Part shown: piece after piece, positions 7,724 to 16,412 of the stretch | Layout of the letters: the number at the start of each line of letters is the position of its first letter | How positions within the stretch are numbered: the first letter of the stretch is position 1 | Program-made: the position numbers and the translations under genes | The notes under the pieces: model-generated | Told to the model about the DNA's origin: nothing | The model's database searches: none | Seen by the model: the letters and a program-made list of their open reading frames with translations, nothing else | Assembly (NCBI GenBank): GCA_016214025.1 | Contig: JACRPH010000076.1 | Location: 1 to 38,963 of the forward strand | Length of the DNA stretch: 38,963 nt | Source of the DNA: Candidatus Woesearchaeota archaeon | Lineage (GTDB): Archaea > Nanobdellota > Nanobdellia > Woesearchaeales > GW2011-AR9 | Reading direction: 5' to 3'

Positions 7724-8716
7724 ATGATTACCGCTAGAAAAGCAGCAAAATTGGGAAAAGCTTATCTTGAATCATTAGTTCATCCCTTACCTTTATGGGT
7801 TCACCTCTGGATTACTAATCGATGCAACTTAACCTGCGATTATTGTTATGTGGTAGACAACCATTCAAAAGATCCTTCTCTGGAGAAAGTTCAATCTTGG
7901 ATTGCTCATAGTGATGCTTTGGGAGCAGCAATTGTAGCGTTTATGGGGGGAGAGCCTCTACTTAGGAAAGACTTAACTGAAATCGTTTCTTCGGCTGACC
8001 AACGAAATTTAATGACTTATTTAACCACGAATGGAAAATTATTAACTCCAAAAAGATTAGAAGAGTTAGCTCAAGCTGGTTTAGATATTTTAGAAATTTC
8101 TATAGATGGCTATGGCCAAACAAGAAAGTCTGGAAAAACATTAGACGGAAAAGAAACTTTAATTGATTGGCTGGAAGATACTCATCGAAAATATGGAATG
8201 CGATTTAAAATTCATCAAGTATTATCCCCTGAAACAGTAGAGGAAACTCCTAACCTATTAGAATTAGTTAGAAATCGAAGAATTCCAATTTCTTTTGGGA
8301 TAGTTTATCAAGCAGATAAAACAGTAAAGTTCAACCCTAAAGAAAAAGAAAAGATGGAACAAGCTTTAAGATTGCTTATAGAGAGTAAAAGAAAAGGCTT
8401 ACCAATTATTAACCCATTACGTTATTTCCAAGATGCAGGGTTCTCTTTAGAACACCCTTACCGAATTAACTGCGATATTGGTAAGTATATGATTCAAGTT
8501 TCAACCAATGGAAAAGTTTATGTCTGTTCTAAGTTGAAAGAAGAGAGTGGCATAAATTTCTTAGATATAAATAAAGATTATTTTAAGAGCGACCAACATA
8601 AAAGCAAAGAATTATTGGAACGATGCAGTTATAATTGTTTGTCGGCGTGTGCTTATACTACGAATTATTTCAGAGAAAAACCGTTGAGCTTTATTTCGGC
8701 GATGAGAAAAGGCTAG
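7724..8716 (+). CDS. Radical SAM protein with SPASM-like C-terminal cysteines
   Basis: The radical SAM cluster motif CNLTCDYC is at about residue 33, followed by the usual GGEPLLRKDL (SAM binding, about 76-85), LTTNGKLL and LEISIDG. The C-terminal third carries more cysteines (CDIGKYMIQVSTNGKVYVCS...CSYNCLSAC), typical of SPASM or twitch domains that bind an auxiliary iron-sulfur cluster, as in peptide-modifying and heme/PQQ-maturation enzymes. It begins 15 nt after the DUF424 gene. No precursor peptide is obvious nearby, so the substrate is open. About 330 aa is usual for the group. Confidence 0.85.
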   Translation: MITARKAAKLGKAYLESLVHPLPLWVHLWITNRCNLTCDYCYVVDNHSKDPSLEKVQSWIAHSDALGAAIVAFMGGEPLLRKDLTEIVSSADQRNLMTYLTTNGKLLTPKRLEELAQAGLDILEISIDGYGQTRKSGKTLDGKETLIDWLEDTHRKYGMRFKIHQVLSPETVEETPNLLELVRNRRIPISFGIVYQADKTVKFNPKEKEKMEQALRLLIESKRKGLPIINPLRYFQDAGFSLEHPYRINCDIGKYMIQVSTNGKVYVCSKLKEESGINFLDINKDYFKSDQHKSKELLERCSYNCLSACAYTTNYFREKPLSFISAMRKG

Positions 8717-8722
8717 AAGAAG

Positions 8723-9082
8723 TTAGTTATCCTCTTCCCCGTCATCTTCTTCCTCGTCCCCTTCCTCTTCGTCCATCAGGCTCTCTGACATTACCTGCGC
8801 TCCCAAAGAGAACATGAACTTGGCCAATTCTTTCTTAGAAAGTTCTTTCAATTCTTCTTTTCGCTCATCCCAAACTGAAGGAAATACCTCTTCTACCATT
8901 GAATCTACCATTTTTTGGCGGGCTTCGGCAGATGGAGCTTCGACGTGCATTTTATCTAATTCTGCATCAGATATTTCTTCGTGCTGCTGATAACATTCAA
9001 AGCAGAGGTGTTTTACGATAGCACACCCTTCTTCTGAACAATTCATTTCTTTACGGCATAAACTACATTTTTGTGTTTCCAT
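8723..9082 (-). CDS. Cys-rich N-terminus, acidic-tail protein, 119 aa
   Basis: The first 35 residues contain CSLC...C...C...CFEC, a probable small zinc-binding module. A helical middle follows (MVDSMVEEVFPSVWDERKEELKELSKKELAKFMFSLG) and then an almost purely acidic tail (DEEEGDEEEDDGEEDN). It lies 32 nt downstream of the DP2 gene on the same strand, so it may be expressed with the replication genes. No family recognised. A zinc module plus a long acidic tail suggests a protein that contacts nucleic-acid-binding partners, which is inference only. Confidence 0.6.
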   Translation of the reverse strand: METQKCSLCRKEMNCSEEGCAIVKHLCFECYQQHEEISDAELDKMHVEAPSAEARQKMVDSMVEEVFPSVWDERKEELKELSKKELAKFMFSLGAQVMSESLMDEEEGDEEEDDGEEDN

Positions 9083-9114
9083 TTTGTCCTCCCTAACGCT
9101 TGAATTTTATAATC

Positions 9115-12100
9115 TTAAACAAACGCCCCTAATCCCACCTGTTTATCTTTCTCTTTTCCAAACACGCAATCAGCGTTAAATTTAAGCAGTTCAATTGTCT
9201 GCTTGAGATAAGGAGAAAAGTTATATTTCTGGCACAGCAACAAAGAAGGCCCAAGATATTTTATCACCGAACCTTCAGTTATGGTAAATATTATCTTTCC
9301 GCCACAAGTGGTGCATTTTCCGCATAATGGCGGTCTTCGATACGAAGTGTTGCATTTTACGCATCTAAATTGCTGCATGGAAAATTTTTTCAGATTGCCT
9401 TTGATATCTTTCAGGAAATGTTTTTGAATCACTAATCGAGCTACGTCATCTAAATTTACTGCTCTTACTTTTCGGGCTATTTCCATCTGCCCGATTAATT
9501 TTTCTTCCATTGACGGAAGAATTTTGTAGGCCGAACATTGAACTCCTTTATTGAAATTATCAATGGGATGAGTAAAGCCGAACCCCTCATATTGCGCCGG
9601 AGTGTTTAGTCGGTCTCCTAACTGGGGCATCTTCTTCTGTTCCGGGCCAAATTTAACTTCCCACGGTTTTTTCATTTCCAAAGCAGCTTCGTATAATTCT
9701 AAAGGATACTTCCACGCTACGTCTAATCCGTGTACCTGGTCATCGACTTCGGAAGGATACAATATGCTGGTTAATACTAAAGGGGCATCCATTACTCCTC
9801 CGCGGGTATTGGGCAGGAACTTACGGGAGAAATTAAGCAAAGCGTCCATCAGCAGCATCACGGCAGCTTCATCACCGTCGCATCGTGTGTTGAGTATTTG
9901 CTCCCCCCATAAAACATTTTTGTCTTCTTTATTCTTCCATTCAACCTCAAAACAATAAGAATTAACTTTTCCTTCAATAACTTCTTTCTTTTTAACATAA
10001 TCTATTATAAAATCACCTTTCTCTTCGAGCAAGTATTGTTTTCCGCCAAAATATGTTTTTCTTGGTGAAGTTATTATCCTCAACTGACGCAGGTTTTCTC
10101 GTTTTTTAGGGCTTTCTAAAGTTAAAATTTTCTTTAGAGTATTGACATCTCTCCCAGTGATAACCAAATGATGAAGAATGTGGCTTTGGGGTTGTTTTCC
10201 AAGACGTTTATAAATTTCTAAAACCGCCTTCCCTGGAAATCTTTCAGCAGTGGTTTGATATCTTGAAAAAACATTAAATTTAGTGAAGAGTAATGCGAAA
10301 TCATCCAATAAGCTTCGGTTGACTGAATACAACACTACTGCATTTCGGGGCAAAATTACACTTCCGTCGCCATCTATGAATGCAGAGATATAACCAGATG
10401 TTAAAGACGGAGGAAGATTAAATATCAAAGAAGGAACTCTTTTTTCGTGAGCGTTAGAGCCGGTTTTAAAACAAAATTTAAAGAGAAGATAAACCAACTG
10501 ATCACAGATAGTTATCTTGGTTGAGTTTTCTCCGGTGTTGGGAATTATTCCAAAAGAGGAGGTTATTAAATTTATTATTTTCTTCTGAAGCGCTTTATCA
10601 TCAATTCTAAAACTAACCTGTGAAACTGTTTTTGTTTTCCGAGAATAGCCTTCGGCAGCATAATAACCTAACAAAGGAACAATTCCGCAATCTAAGCGAA
10701 GTGTAGGTTTGAATAAACGATTAGAGAACTTAACTCTTAGCACAGTTTCATTATTGAGAAACTCTGAAGCATTAATTAACCTGCCCCCAATTAAATGTTT
10801 AACATCTAACAATGAAGTTTTTTCATACCATTGGTTTAAATTTTGTTTGTGCCTCTTTTCCGATACAAAATTAATTATTCTACTTCTTCCAGCTGTAACA
10901 ACTAAATGTTTAAAGAATTTTTTATTTACAACATACAGATTAGCAAGTTCTTTGTCAGGGACGTTATCAATGAGAAAAGTGATTAGGTTTAAAGTTAATG
11001 ATGGCGGGGATGAATTATCAAAGTGATTTAATATCGGAACCTTATCTCCTTCGTCAATACGATTAGCTTTCTTAAAGTTAAATGAATTATTGTTGAAATA
11101 CATAAAATCGTGGGTGGGGGTCATCAAGAAAGTTCTATTGGTTGCAGTGGTTATCTTCACCCATTGTTTAGTAACCGGACCTTTTATGAAAAACTTTATT
11201 CTTTTCTTTTTTAGTTTATTGGTAATAGGATCGATGCCAAATGCAAAGATATTTTTATCCTCCAAATCAACTTTTACTGTTCCTACTCCATCAAATACGG
11301 TGGTCCTGGCACCGCCAGCAATTAAATTATCCACTAAATTGCCTATTTGTTCATAAACGAGGTTCCTTTTGTCATTTTCATACACAAATCGGGTGTTGGG
11401 GTGTACGCAGTCCCTTCTCAGCCCGGCATGGAACAAAGGATGGGTTATCAGCCCCTGTGTTTCCGAGAAACCGATTATCCTGCCAATTAAACCAGCAGAG
11501 ATATGCGGAGCCAGGCCAATTACTAAATGGCCAACTAAATCTTCTTCTTTTTTAACTTTGTAAAAAGGCTTCAACCCATAGAACTTTACTAACAGTTCGT
11601 CCAGAAAATTGGCTACCCGGCTTAATACTTTGGGAGCAGATTCATCTAAAGAATCAAATCCGGGTAAAATTATATCTTGGGGCCTTAATTCTAATACTTG
11701 GTCATCGTGCTCTAATTTGTTTCCATAAATATCTTGAGTATATCCTAACTTCCTTAACTTCTCTACCGAGGTTTTAACTTCTTTAGGTTTAAATCCGGTT
11801 AAAGGCAATTCGGTGCAATCATAACGGGTGGTTCCTTCTTTATTTACATAAATATTATGTTTAGCCCGTAATATTCCTTTAGCTAAGTGCTCTACTAAAT
11901 GCTCTTTATTAGAAGTTCCGCGCACACCTTTAATCAGATCAGGATGAACTGTCTCTTTTAATCGGTCTTTGGCTTTATGAAAATAATATTTGATGTCCAC
12001 TTCCATGTTCCGATGCGAATTGGTTGCGCCATGACGGCAGGTCTCTTTATTCACCACCCCGCAAACGCGGCAGTGATAGCGCTTAACACATTTATCCCCG

Positions 12101-14289
12101 CACTCCTCGCAATGGGGATAAACCATTTCTTTCTGGCATGCTTCACAGTAAAACAACGGAAAAGTAGAAGTAACTTTGCCCGCTTCCATCGCTGATTGAA
12201 AACTTCTTAACCGGTCTCCTTCTCCACCCACAGGAAACATCACTTGCGGTGAACCGGTCATCTCGCGCATCTTAGCTTTTTCCGGCCTTCCCATCCTTGC
12301 TCCGATAAAAGTTCCAGCTTTGTCACGCAGAGAAACGGGAGAAAGAGAATTAAGTACTTCCAAACCATCTTTGTCCGCAACCTGTTCTGCTGAAAGGGCT
12401 AATTGCTCTAACTCCAATTGGGTTTTAAAATTAAAACATAACGCTATCGCTTTGGCTTCATTCTCTTCAATGACGATGCTGTCTTTGTTCACTACCAGAT
12501 GCGGCAGCCCCACTAATTCCATCACTCGTTTAGCTTTCAGATGAACTTCTGAGATGGCAGGATAATAAGGAAGCACTATTTTTTTAATTTCCCTCTCCTC
12601 AATTTTTAATTTGCCCTCTTGGAGATATTCGAGCAACAGTTTTATGTCAGTACCAGAAACCAATTTCCAATAATAAAGATACTCTGGATGTAAAGGTGCT
12701 TTTAACACTGAGCTAAGAGAAATGGCTTCTTCAGTGGTGGGAAAGCTCAACAGAGGGGTTTCAATTAATTCTGATAGTCTTTCTGTACTTAATCCCATTT
12801 CCGACGCTGCTTTTTCTACCCCTTTTTCGGCAAAACTGATAGAAAGGGCTTTTTCTACTTCTAATGCCCACCACTCCGAACAATAGCCTGGAGGGACTAA
12901 ATCCTGCCCATTCTCAGAAAAATCTCCATAGTTAAATAGGATATCCCCGAGAAATATAATTTCCTCAACTTCAGAATTACATTTCTTAGCTTCTGCTTCG
13001 GTACGGAGATATAACACTGAACCGTCTTTTAATTTAACGATGGGCCCGTCTAAAGTATCGCATACGGTTATGGTGCCAGCTTTTCCAGGGCGTTCAATCT
13101 TGATCTGGGTTCCGATAGCAATGAATTTGTCTAACACAACCATAGTTGCCGGATGTAATGCCGTAGCTGAAAAACCAGTAGCTCGGGTTCTTCCATATCT
13201 TAATCGCAATCCTCCGGCAGCGAGAGGATGAGTCAATATGGGTCTTCCGGCTACCAAATCCATTAAGAAAGTATTGTTAGGCTGGGGTGTTTTTTTGGTT
13301 TCTTTTATTATGATGGGGGGATCTTTTACTTCGCCAGCTTTTTCCGTAAGTTTAGATGCATGAGCCGCATGAATTTTCTCTTTTAATTTGATAAAATCTT
13401 TCAACCAACCCCATTCTAATCCCAGCTGGGTTCCCCATTTAGACAGTCTCTTCCACAGCTTGGACGATTTCTGACTTAATCCTTCAGCTAAAACTAATGC
13501 TACCCCGCCCCGAATCAGATTAGTTTCAATGCGCGGCAAGTCTTTGTAATTAGATACCTCAATCTTTTCCGTAGGGTCTCCATCAACCTCTACCGGAAGA
13601 TGAGACACCATAAATCGCAGTTCTTCTTCCGAAGGAAAATATTGTAAATTAGTGACCCGCTCATGATAATCCTGAATTTCCATAACACCACGATTAATTT
13701 CCATTTCGGTAGGGTCATAAGTGGCATAACCCATCTTTACCCGCACATAATCACCTAAGATAACTGAAGTTGCCCCGGCAGTTCCTCCTGCAGCCCTGAT
13801 CGGTCCGGCATATTGCAACGCAAAATATTCTTGGCCGTCGCGCCGTTTCTTAATTTTCAGTCCGATGAATCCTTCTAATGGCGCGGAGACGATGCCTAAA
13901 GTAAGATACGCAAATCCCACCCTAATGCCGATTTCCATCGCTTCCTGCTTCGAAGCAAACTTACAGAATTTTTCTTGGGCTACTTCTTCAGCGACGGTAA
14001 AACCAACCCTCCAATCTAACAAGCCGTATTGGGTTTCCAGCTCAATTATGCGTTCAGGAATTCCGGTACTTATTATTTGAGGTGCAATTACTGAAATTAA
14101 TCCCACTACTCTTTCCGCCATATTCTTGGCTAAAGGAATAGAAACTTCTTCTTCAGGGTCGAGGCCTTGGTGCCGGGCGGAGGTGGCAATCTCATAGCAC
14201 TTTTTTACTTCAGCGCTGATTCTATTAAAATAGTCCTGCATTGCCGGAGAGGCAATTTTGTCCAAAGCGGATTGGTTGATGTCGGCCAT
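9115..14289 (-). CDS. polC: DNA polymerase II (family D) large subunit DP2, with intein
   Basis: The catalytic polymerase subunit of PolD, 1,724 aa including a 509-aa intein, leaving 1,215 aa, normal for DP2. Recognisable parts are the N-terminal domain, a central FYCEACQKEMVYPHCEECG...CRVCG zinc cluster pair (about residues 720-770), the catalytic motif CDGDEAAVMLLMDALLNFSR directly after the intein, and a C-terminal zinc module (CVKCNTSY...CGKCTTCGGK). The last residues, KQVGLGAFV, resemble a PCNA-interacting PIP box. The intein interrupts the CDGDE motif whose aspartates form the active site, so splicing is needed for activity. It follows DP1 on the same strand, separated by a MITE-like insertion, and is read away from the putative origin. 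Confidence 0.95.
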   Translation of the reverse strand: MADINQSALDKIASPAMQDYFNRISAEVKKCYEIATSARHQGLDPEEEVSIPLAKNMAERVVGLISVIAPQIISTGIPERIIELETQYGLLDWRVGFTVAEEVAQEKFCKFASKQEAMEIGIRVGFAYLTLGIVSAPLEGFIGLKIKKRRDGQEYFALQYAGPIRAAGGTAGATSVILGDYVRVKMGYATYDPTEMEINRGVMEIQDYHERVTNLQYFPSEEELRFMVSHLPVEVDGDPTEKIEVSNYKDLPRIETNLIRGGVALVLAEGLSQKSSKLWKRLSKWGTQLGLEWGWLKDFIKLKEKIHAAHASKLTEKAGEVKDPPIIIKETKKTPQPNNTFLMDLVAGRPILTHPLAAGGLRLRYGRTRATGFSATALHPATMVVLDKFIAIGTQIKIERPGKAGTITVCDTLDGPIVKLKDGSVLYLRTEAEAKKCNSEVEEIIFLGDILFNYGDFSENGQDLVPPGYCSEWWALEVEKALSISFAEKGVEKAASEMGLSTERLSELIETPLLSFPTTEEAISLSSVLKAPLHPEYLYYWKLVSGTDIKLLLEYLQEGKLKIEEREIKKIVLPYYPAISEVHLKAKRVMELVGLPHLVVNKDSIVIEENEAKAIALCFNFKTQLELEQLALSAEQVADKDGLEVLNSLSPVSLRDKAGTFIGARMGRPEKAKMREMTGSPQVMFPVGGEGDRLRSFQSAMEAGKVTSTFPLFYCEACQKEMVYPHCEECGDKCVKRYHCRVCGVVNKETCRHGATNSHRNMEVDIKYYFHKAKDRLKETVHPDLIKGVRGTSNKEHLVEHLAKGILRAKHNIYVNKEGTTRYDCTELPLTGFKPKEVKTSVEKLRKLGYTQDIYGNKLEHDDQVLELRPQDIILPGFDSLDESAPKVLSRVANFLDELLVKFYGLKPFYKVKKEEDLVGHLVIGLAPHISAGLIGRIIGFSETQGLITHPLFHAGLRRDCVHPNTRFVYENDKRNLVYEQIGNLVDNLIAGGARTTVFDGVGTVKVDLEDKNIFAFGIDPITNKLKKKRIKFFIKGPVTKQWVKITTATNRTFLMTPTHDFMYFNNNSFNFKKANRIDEGDKVPILNHFDNSSPPSLTLNLITFLIDNVPDKELANLYVVNKKFFKHLVVTAGRSRIINFVSEKRHKQNLNQWYEKTSLLDVKHLIGGRLINASEFLNNETVLRVKFSNRLFKPTLRLDCGIVPLLGYYAAEGYSRKTKTVSQVSFRIDDKALQKKIINLITSSFGIIPNTGENSTKITICDQLVYLLFKFCFKTGSNAHEKRVPSLIFNLPPSLTSGYISAFIDGDGSVILPRNAVVLYSVNRSLLDDFALLFTKFNVFSRYQTTAERFPGKAVLEIYKRLGKQPQSHILHHLVITGRDVNTLKKILTLESPKKRENLRQLRIITSPRKTYFGGKQYLLEEKGDFIIDYVKKKEVIEGKVNSYCFEVEWKNKEDKNVLWGEQILNTRCDGDEAAVMLLMDALLNFSRKFLPNTRGGVMDAPLVLTSILYPSEVDDQVHGLDVAWKYPLELYEAALEMKKPWEVKFGPEQKKMPQLGDRLNTPAQYEGFGFTHPIDNFNKGVQCSAYKILPSMEEKLIGQMEIARKVRAVNLDDVARLVIQKHFLKDIKGNLKKFSMQQFRCVKCNTSYRRPPLCGKCTTCGGKIIFTITEGSVIKYLGPSLLLCQKYNFSPYLKQTIELLKFNADCVFGKEKDKQVGLGAFV
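9883..11409 (-). mobile_element. DP2 intein with LAGLIDADG homing endonuclease (509 aa)
   Basis: The boundaries come from host alignment: the extein should read ...FHAGLRRD|CDGDE..., as in inteinless DP2. The intein starts CVHPNTRFVYE (Cys1, codon 11407-11409). Its N-terminal splicing block B looks like TATNRTFLMTPTHDF. The two LAGLIDADG motifs are LLGYYAAEG (about residue 1204 of the precursor) and YISAFIDGDGSV (about 1304), both with acidic residues, so the endonuclease may be active. The C-terminal splicing block is SYCFEVEW...VLWGEQILNTR followed by Cys+1. The last intein residue by this alignment is Arg, not the usual Asn or Gln; see findings. Confidence 0.88.
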
Positions 14290-14318
14290 GGGGCATTTTA
14301 TGTGATTGTTTTACACCC

Positions 14319-14637
14319 TTACTCTCTACGGTAATACTTCAGTAAAGTGAAGCAGAGAGAGCATCATCAGGTCGAAATCCATTCGATTAATCCTTCAAGA
14401 GCGACAGGGGGACTTGCCCCATACGGGGATGTCGCTCCGGCAATATTCACTGCGAGGATTTCGAAGATGCTCTCTCTGCTTCCCGTGAAGCGTTACCGTC
14501 TTCTCGCCTTTCACTGTATTTATCGAGAGCAGACGTTCCCCGTAGGGGGCATCCCCCTCGTCTGCCAGCAGTAAACTCCGAAGAGGCTCGACTTTATGAC
14601 GGTAACGCTTCATGTTACTGAAGTATTACTCTCTACG
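14319..14637. mobile_element. Palindromic MITE-like insertion between DP1 and DP2
   Basis: This noncoding block has the layout of a non-autonomous transposable element. An exact 12-bp direct repeat (ttactctctacg) flanks it at 14319-14330 and 14626-14637. Inside are 22-bp terminal inverted repeats with only two mismatches (14332-14353 and 14607-14628). Each half folds into a long arm. Arm 1 is a perfect 15-bp stem (14351-14365 with 14466-14480), a 9-bp stem (14372-14380 with 14456-14464) and a hairpin (14399-14406 with 14430-14437). Arm 2 is a perfect 14-bp stem (14487-14500 with 14598-14611) and a hairpin (14529-14535 with 14559-14565). Its GC content is visibly higher than the surroundings. 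The direct repeat overlaps the DP1 stop codon. Alternatively it is a structured RNA in the DP1-DP2 mRNA. Confidence 0.72.
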
Positions 14638-16366
14638 CAAACCTTAATATCTTGACTTCCCTCGTCTTTAAATTAACAAGAGGCACTCTTCCCGGCTCGG
14701 GCTCATGCCCCATTTTTTCCTGAAATGCGGTTTTAGACTGCCAGCAGCTTCCGCAAATCATAGTAACTCCTTTGTAATGGGCGACTTTGGAATAATGAAT
14801 GTGTCCAGAAACAAGAAAGTCAGGAACTTTTTTTATTAACAGCGGGTCTTCGAGGTGTGCTGGAAAATAAGGCGTAGACTTGAACGTAGGCGCTAAATGC
14901 CGCCGTTTTAATAGGAATTTCATAATTAAATCAGCACGACTGTATCCACCGCCATTTCTGATCGGCTCGACATTAGCTACATAATGATCAAAACTGTAGC
15001 CGTGATACATTAGTACATCAAATCCGGGAAAAGTAGAGGTTTTAGCAATATTAATCAGGGCCGGATTAGTTACTAAAGTTACATTGGGAAGTGCATGTAA
15101 TTCCGGACAATATTCTTTGTAAATAATGGATTGAGGCTCGGCCAGATGAACTAAATCGTGATTTCCTGGGCATAAAATTATCTGTTTGTCGAAGGGTATT
15201 TGGGAGATGATTTTTACAAATTCAAGATACTGGGCTTTGATTTCAGTTATGTCCAATTCTTCTTCCTGTGAAGGATAGATTCCAATTCCATCTACCAAGT
15301 CTCCGGCGATAAAAATATATTTTACTTTGGCGGCAGCTTCTTTCTGGGCTTCGTTACCTGTATTTCCATTCAGCCAGCTCATGAATTTATCCACTTCTTC
15401 GCGCAGGAACATCTTAGAGCCAACATGAAAATCAGATAGAAAAATGGCGGAAACATCCTCGGGGCTTTTTTTCATTTCTTCGGCAGCAGGAATATCCGGC
15501 CATACAATTTTGTCTCCAAAGAGCATATGTTCGCTGCAAGTTCCGGTTATTCCAATAATTTCATCGGGAACTAACTCTTTGGCTCCAGAAAAAAGTTCAG
15601 GTTCGTCTTTTTTAATTAAAACTTTAACTTTACCGGTTAAGTCTTCTAATGAAATCATAATATTCCCGCTTTTAGTTACACCAACCTCTTCCACCATCCC
15701 GATCAAAGAAACATGCTCGCGCTCTTTTTTTCCCTGAATGCGGCTGATAGAAGTAAGATTTTCGGAAAGCGCGGGTTTGTAACGTAGTATTTTTTCTAAA
15801 AAACGATAACGAGAGGTAAAAATAGTAGAAAAATCTTTAACTTCATACTTGTGGGGCTTGTTTTCATAAGAAAGCACGATGTTGATGGTGGTTTTAACGG
15901 AAGTAATTGGCGAAATTGATGAAATGGGAAGAGAAGGAGTTAAAACTGGAGCAGTGATGGAAGAAGTAGTAATGGAAGAAGTAGAAGTATCCACTGATGA
16001 AAAAGTAGAATGAGGCGAAATTAAATTTAGTTCTAATTCTAAGCTCGATTCTTCTTGATGATGGGTTTCATGAGGCGTTATTAAAGATAAAGATGCTTTC
16101 TTCAGGGTTTGCAGCTGGCTTTGGTATAAGTCGTCATCTCGTTCTTTTTCTGCTTCCACTTTATATCGGTCAAGGTCATACCAATCCACTAAAGTCGCTT
16201 GCATAGAAACAATATTAGCATAATCAGAATTAAGTACCATTAAGTCGCTTTCTGCTTCTAATTGATGAAATAATTCAGAACCTACTTCTTTTTCCAGGAT
16301 ATCCTGGCTGGCTAAAATGCCTTTTTCAAACAATTTTTCAATTAATTCTTGTTTAGTTTTGGCCAT
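14633..16366 (-). CDS. polB: DNA polymerase II (family D) small subunit DP1, 3'-5' exonuclease
   Basis: The proofreading subunit of PolD. An N-terminal helical domain is followed by a Ser/Thr/Pro-rich linker (about residues 118-165), an OB fold (VSLIGMVEEVGVTKSGNIMISLEDLTGKVKVLI, about 215-250), and a calcineurin-like phosphodiesterase domain. The exonuclease metal motifs are present: LSDFHVGS (about 309), AGDLVDG (about 358), CPGNHD (about 403), MYHGYSFDH (about 455) and SGHIHYS (about 520), so exonuclease activity is expected. It lies 46 nt after orc1/cdc6 on the same strand and upstream of DP2. Its stop codon TAG lies within the 12-bp repeat of the MITE-like element. Confidence 0.95.
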   Translation of the reverse strand: MAKTKQELIEKLFEKGILASQDILEKEVGSELFHQLEAESDLMVLNSDYANIVSMQATLVDWYDLDRYKVEAEKERDDDLYQSQLQTLKKASLSLITPHETHHQEESSLELELNLISPHSTFSSVDTSTSSITTSSITAPVLTPSLPISSISPITSVKTTINIVLSYENKPHKYEVKDFSTIFTSRYRFLEKILRYKPALSENLTSISRIQGKKEREHVSLIGMVEEVGVTKSGNIMISLEDLTGKVKVLIKKDEPELFSGAKELVPDEIIGITGTCSEHMLFGDKIVWPDIPAAEEMKKSPEDVSAIFLSDFHVGSKMFLREEVDKFMSWLNGNTGNEAQKEAAAKVKYIFIAGDLVDGIGIYPSQEEELDITEIKAQYLEFVKIISQIPFDKQIILCPGNHDLVHLAEPQSIIYKEYCPELHALPNVTLVTNPALINIAKTSTFPGFDVLMYHGYSFDHYVANVEPIRNGGGYSRADLIMKFLLKRRHLAPTFKSTPYFPAHLEDPLLIKKVPDFLVSGHIHYSKVAHYKGVTMICGSCWQSKTAFQEKMGHEPEPGRVPLVNLKTREVKILRFA

Positions 16367-16412
16367 GTGTGGGAATAGCTAATTGAATTGAAATTTAATG
16401 GAAACGATGAAT

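Noticed and set aside
8635-8817. 60-aa plus-strand ORF at the end of the radical SAM gene
   Set aside because: A Pro/Leu/Arg-rich shadow of the acidic tail of the minus-strand gene and the rSAM C-terminus.
14347-14613. ORFs of 75 and 72 aa in the palindromic element
   Set aside because: They overlap on opposite strands inside the inverted-repeat structure, have no promoter or ribosome binding site, and their sequence is dictated by the hairpins.
14319-14637. RNase P RNA, SRP RNA or tRNA in the structured block
   Set aside because: I could not find the conserved core sequences of RNase P or SRP RNA. The T-loop-like ggtcgaaatcc lies in a long stem, not a tRNA arm. The flanking direct repeat favours a mobile element.
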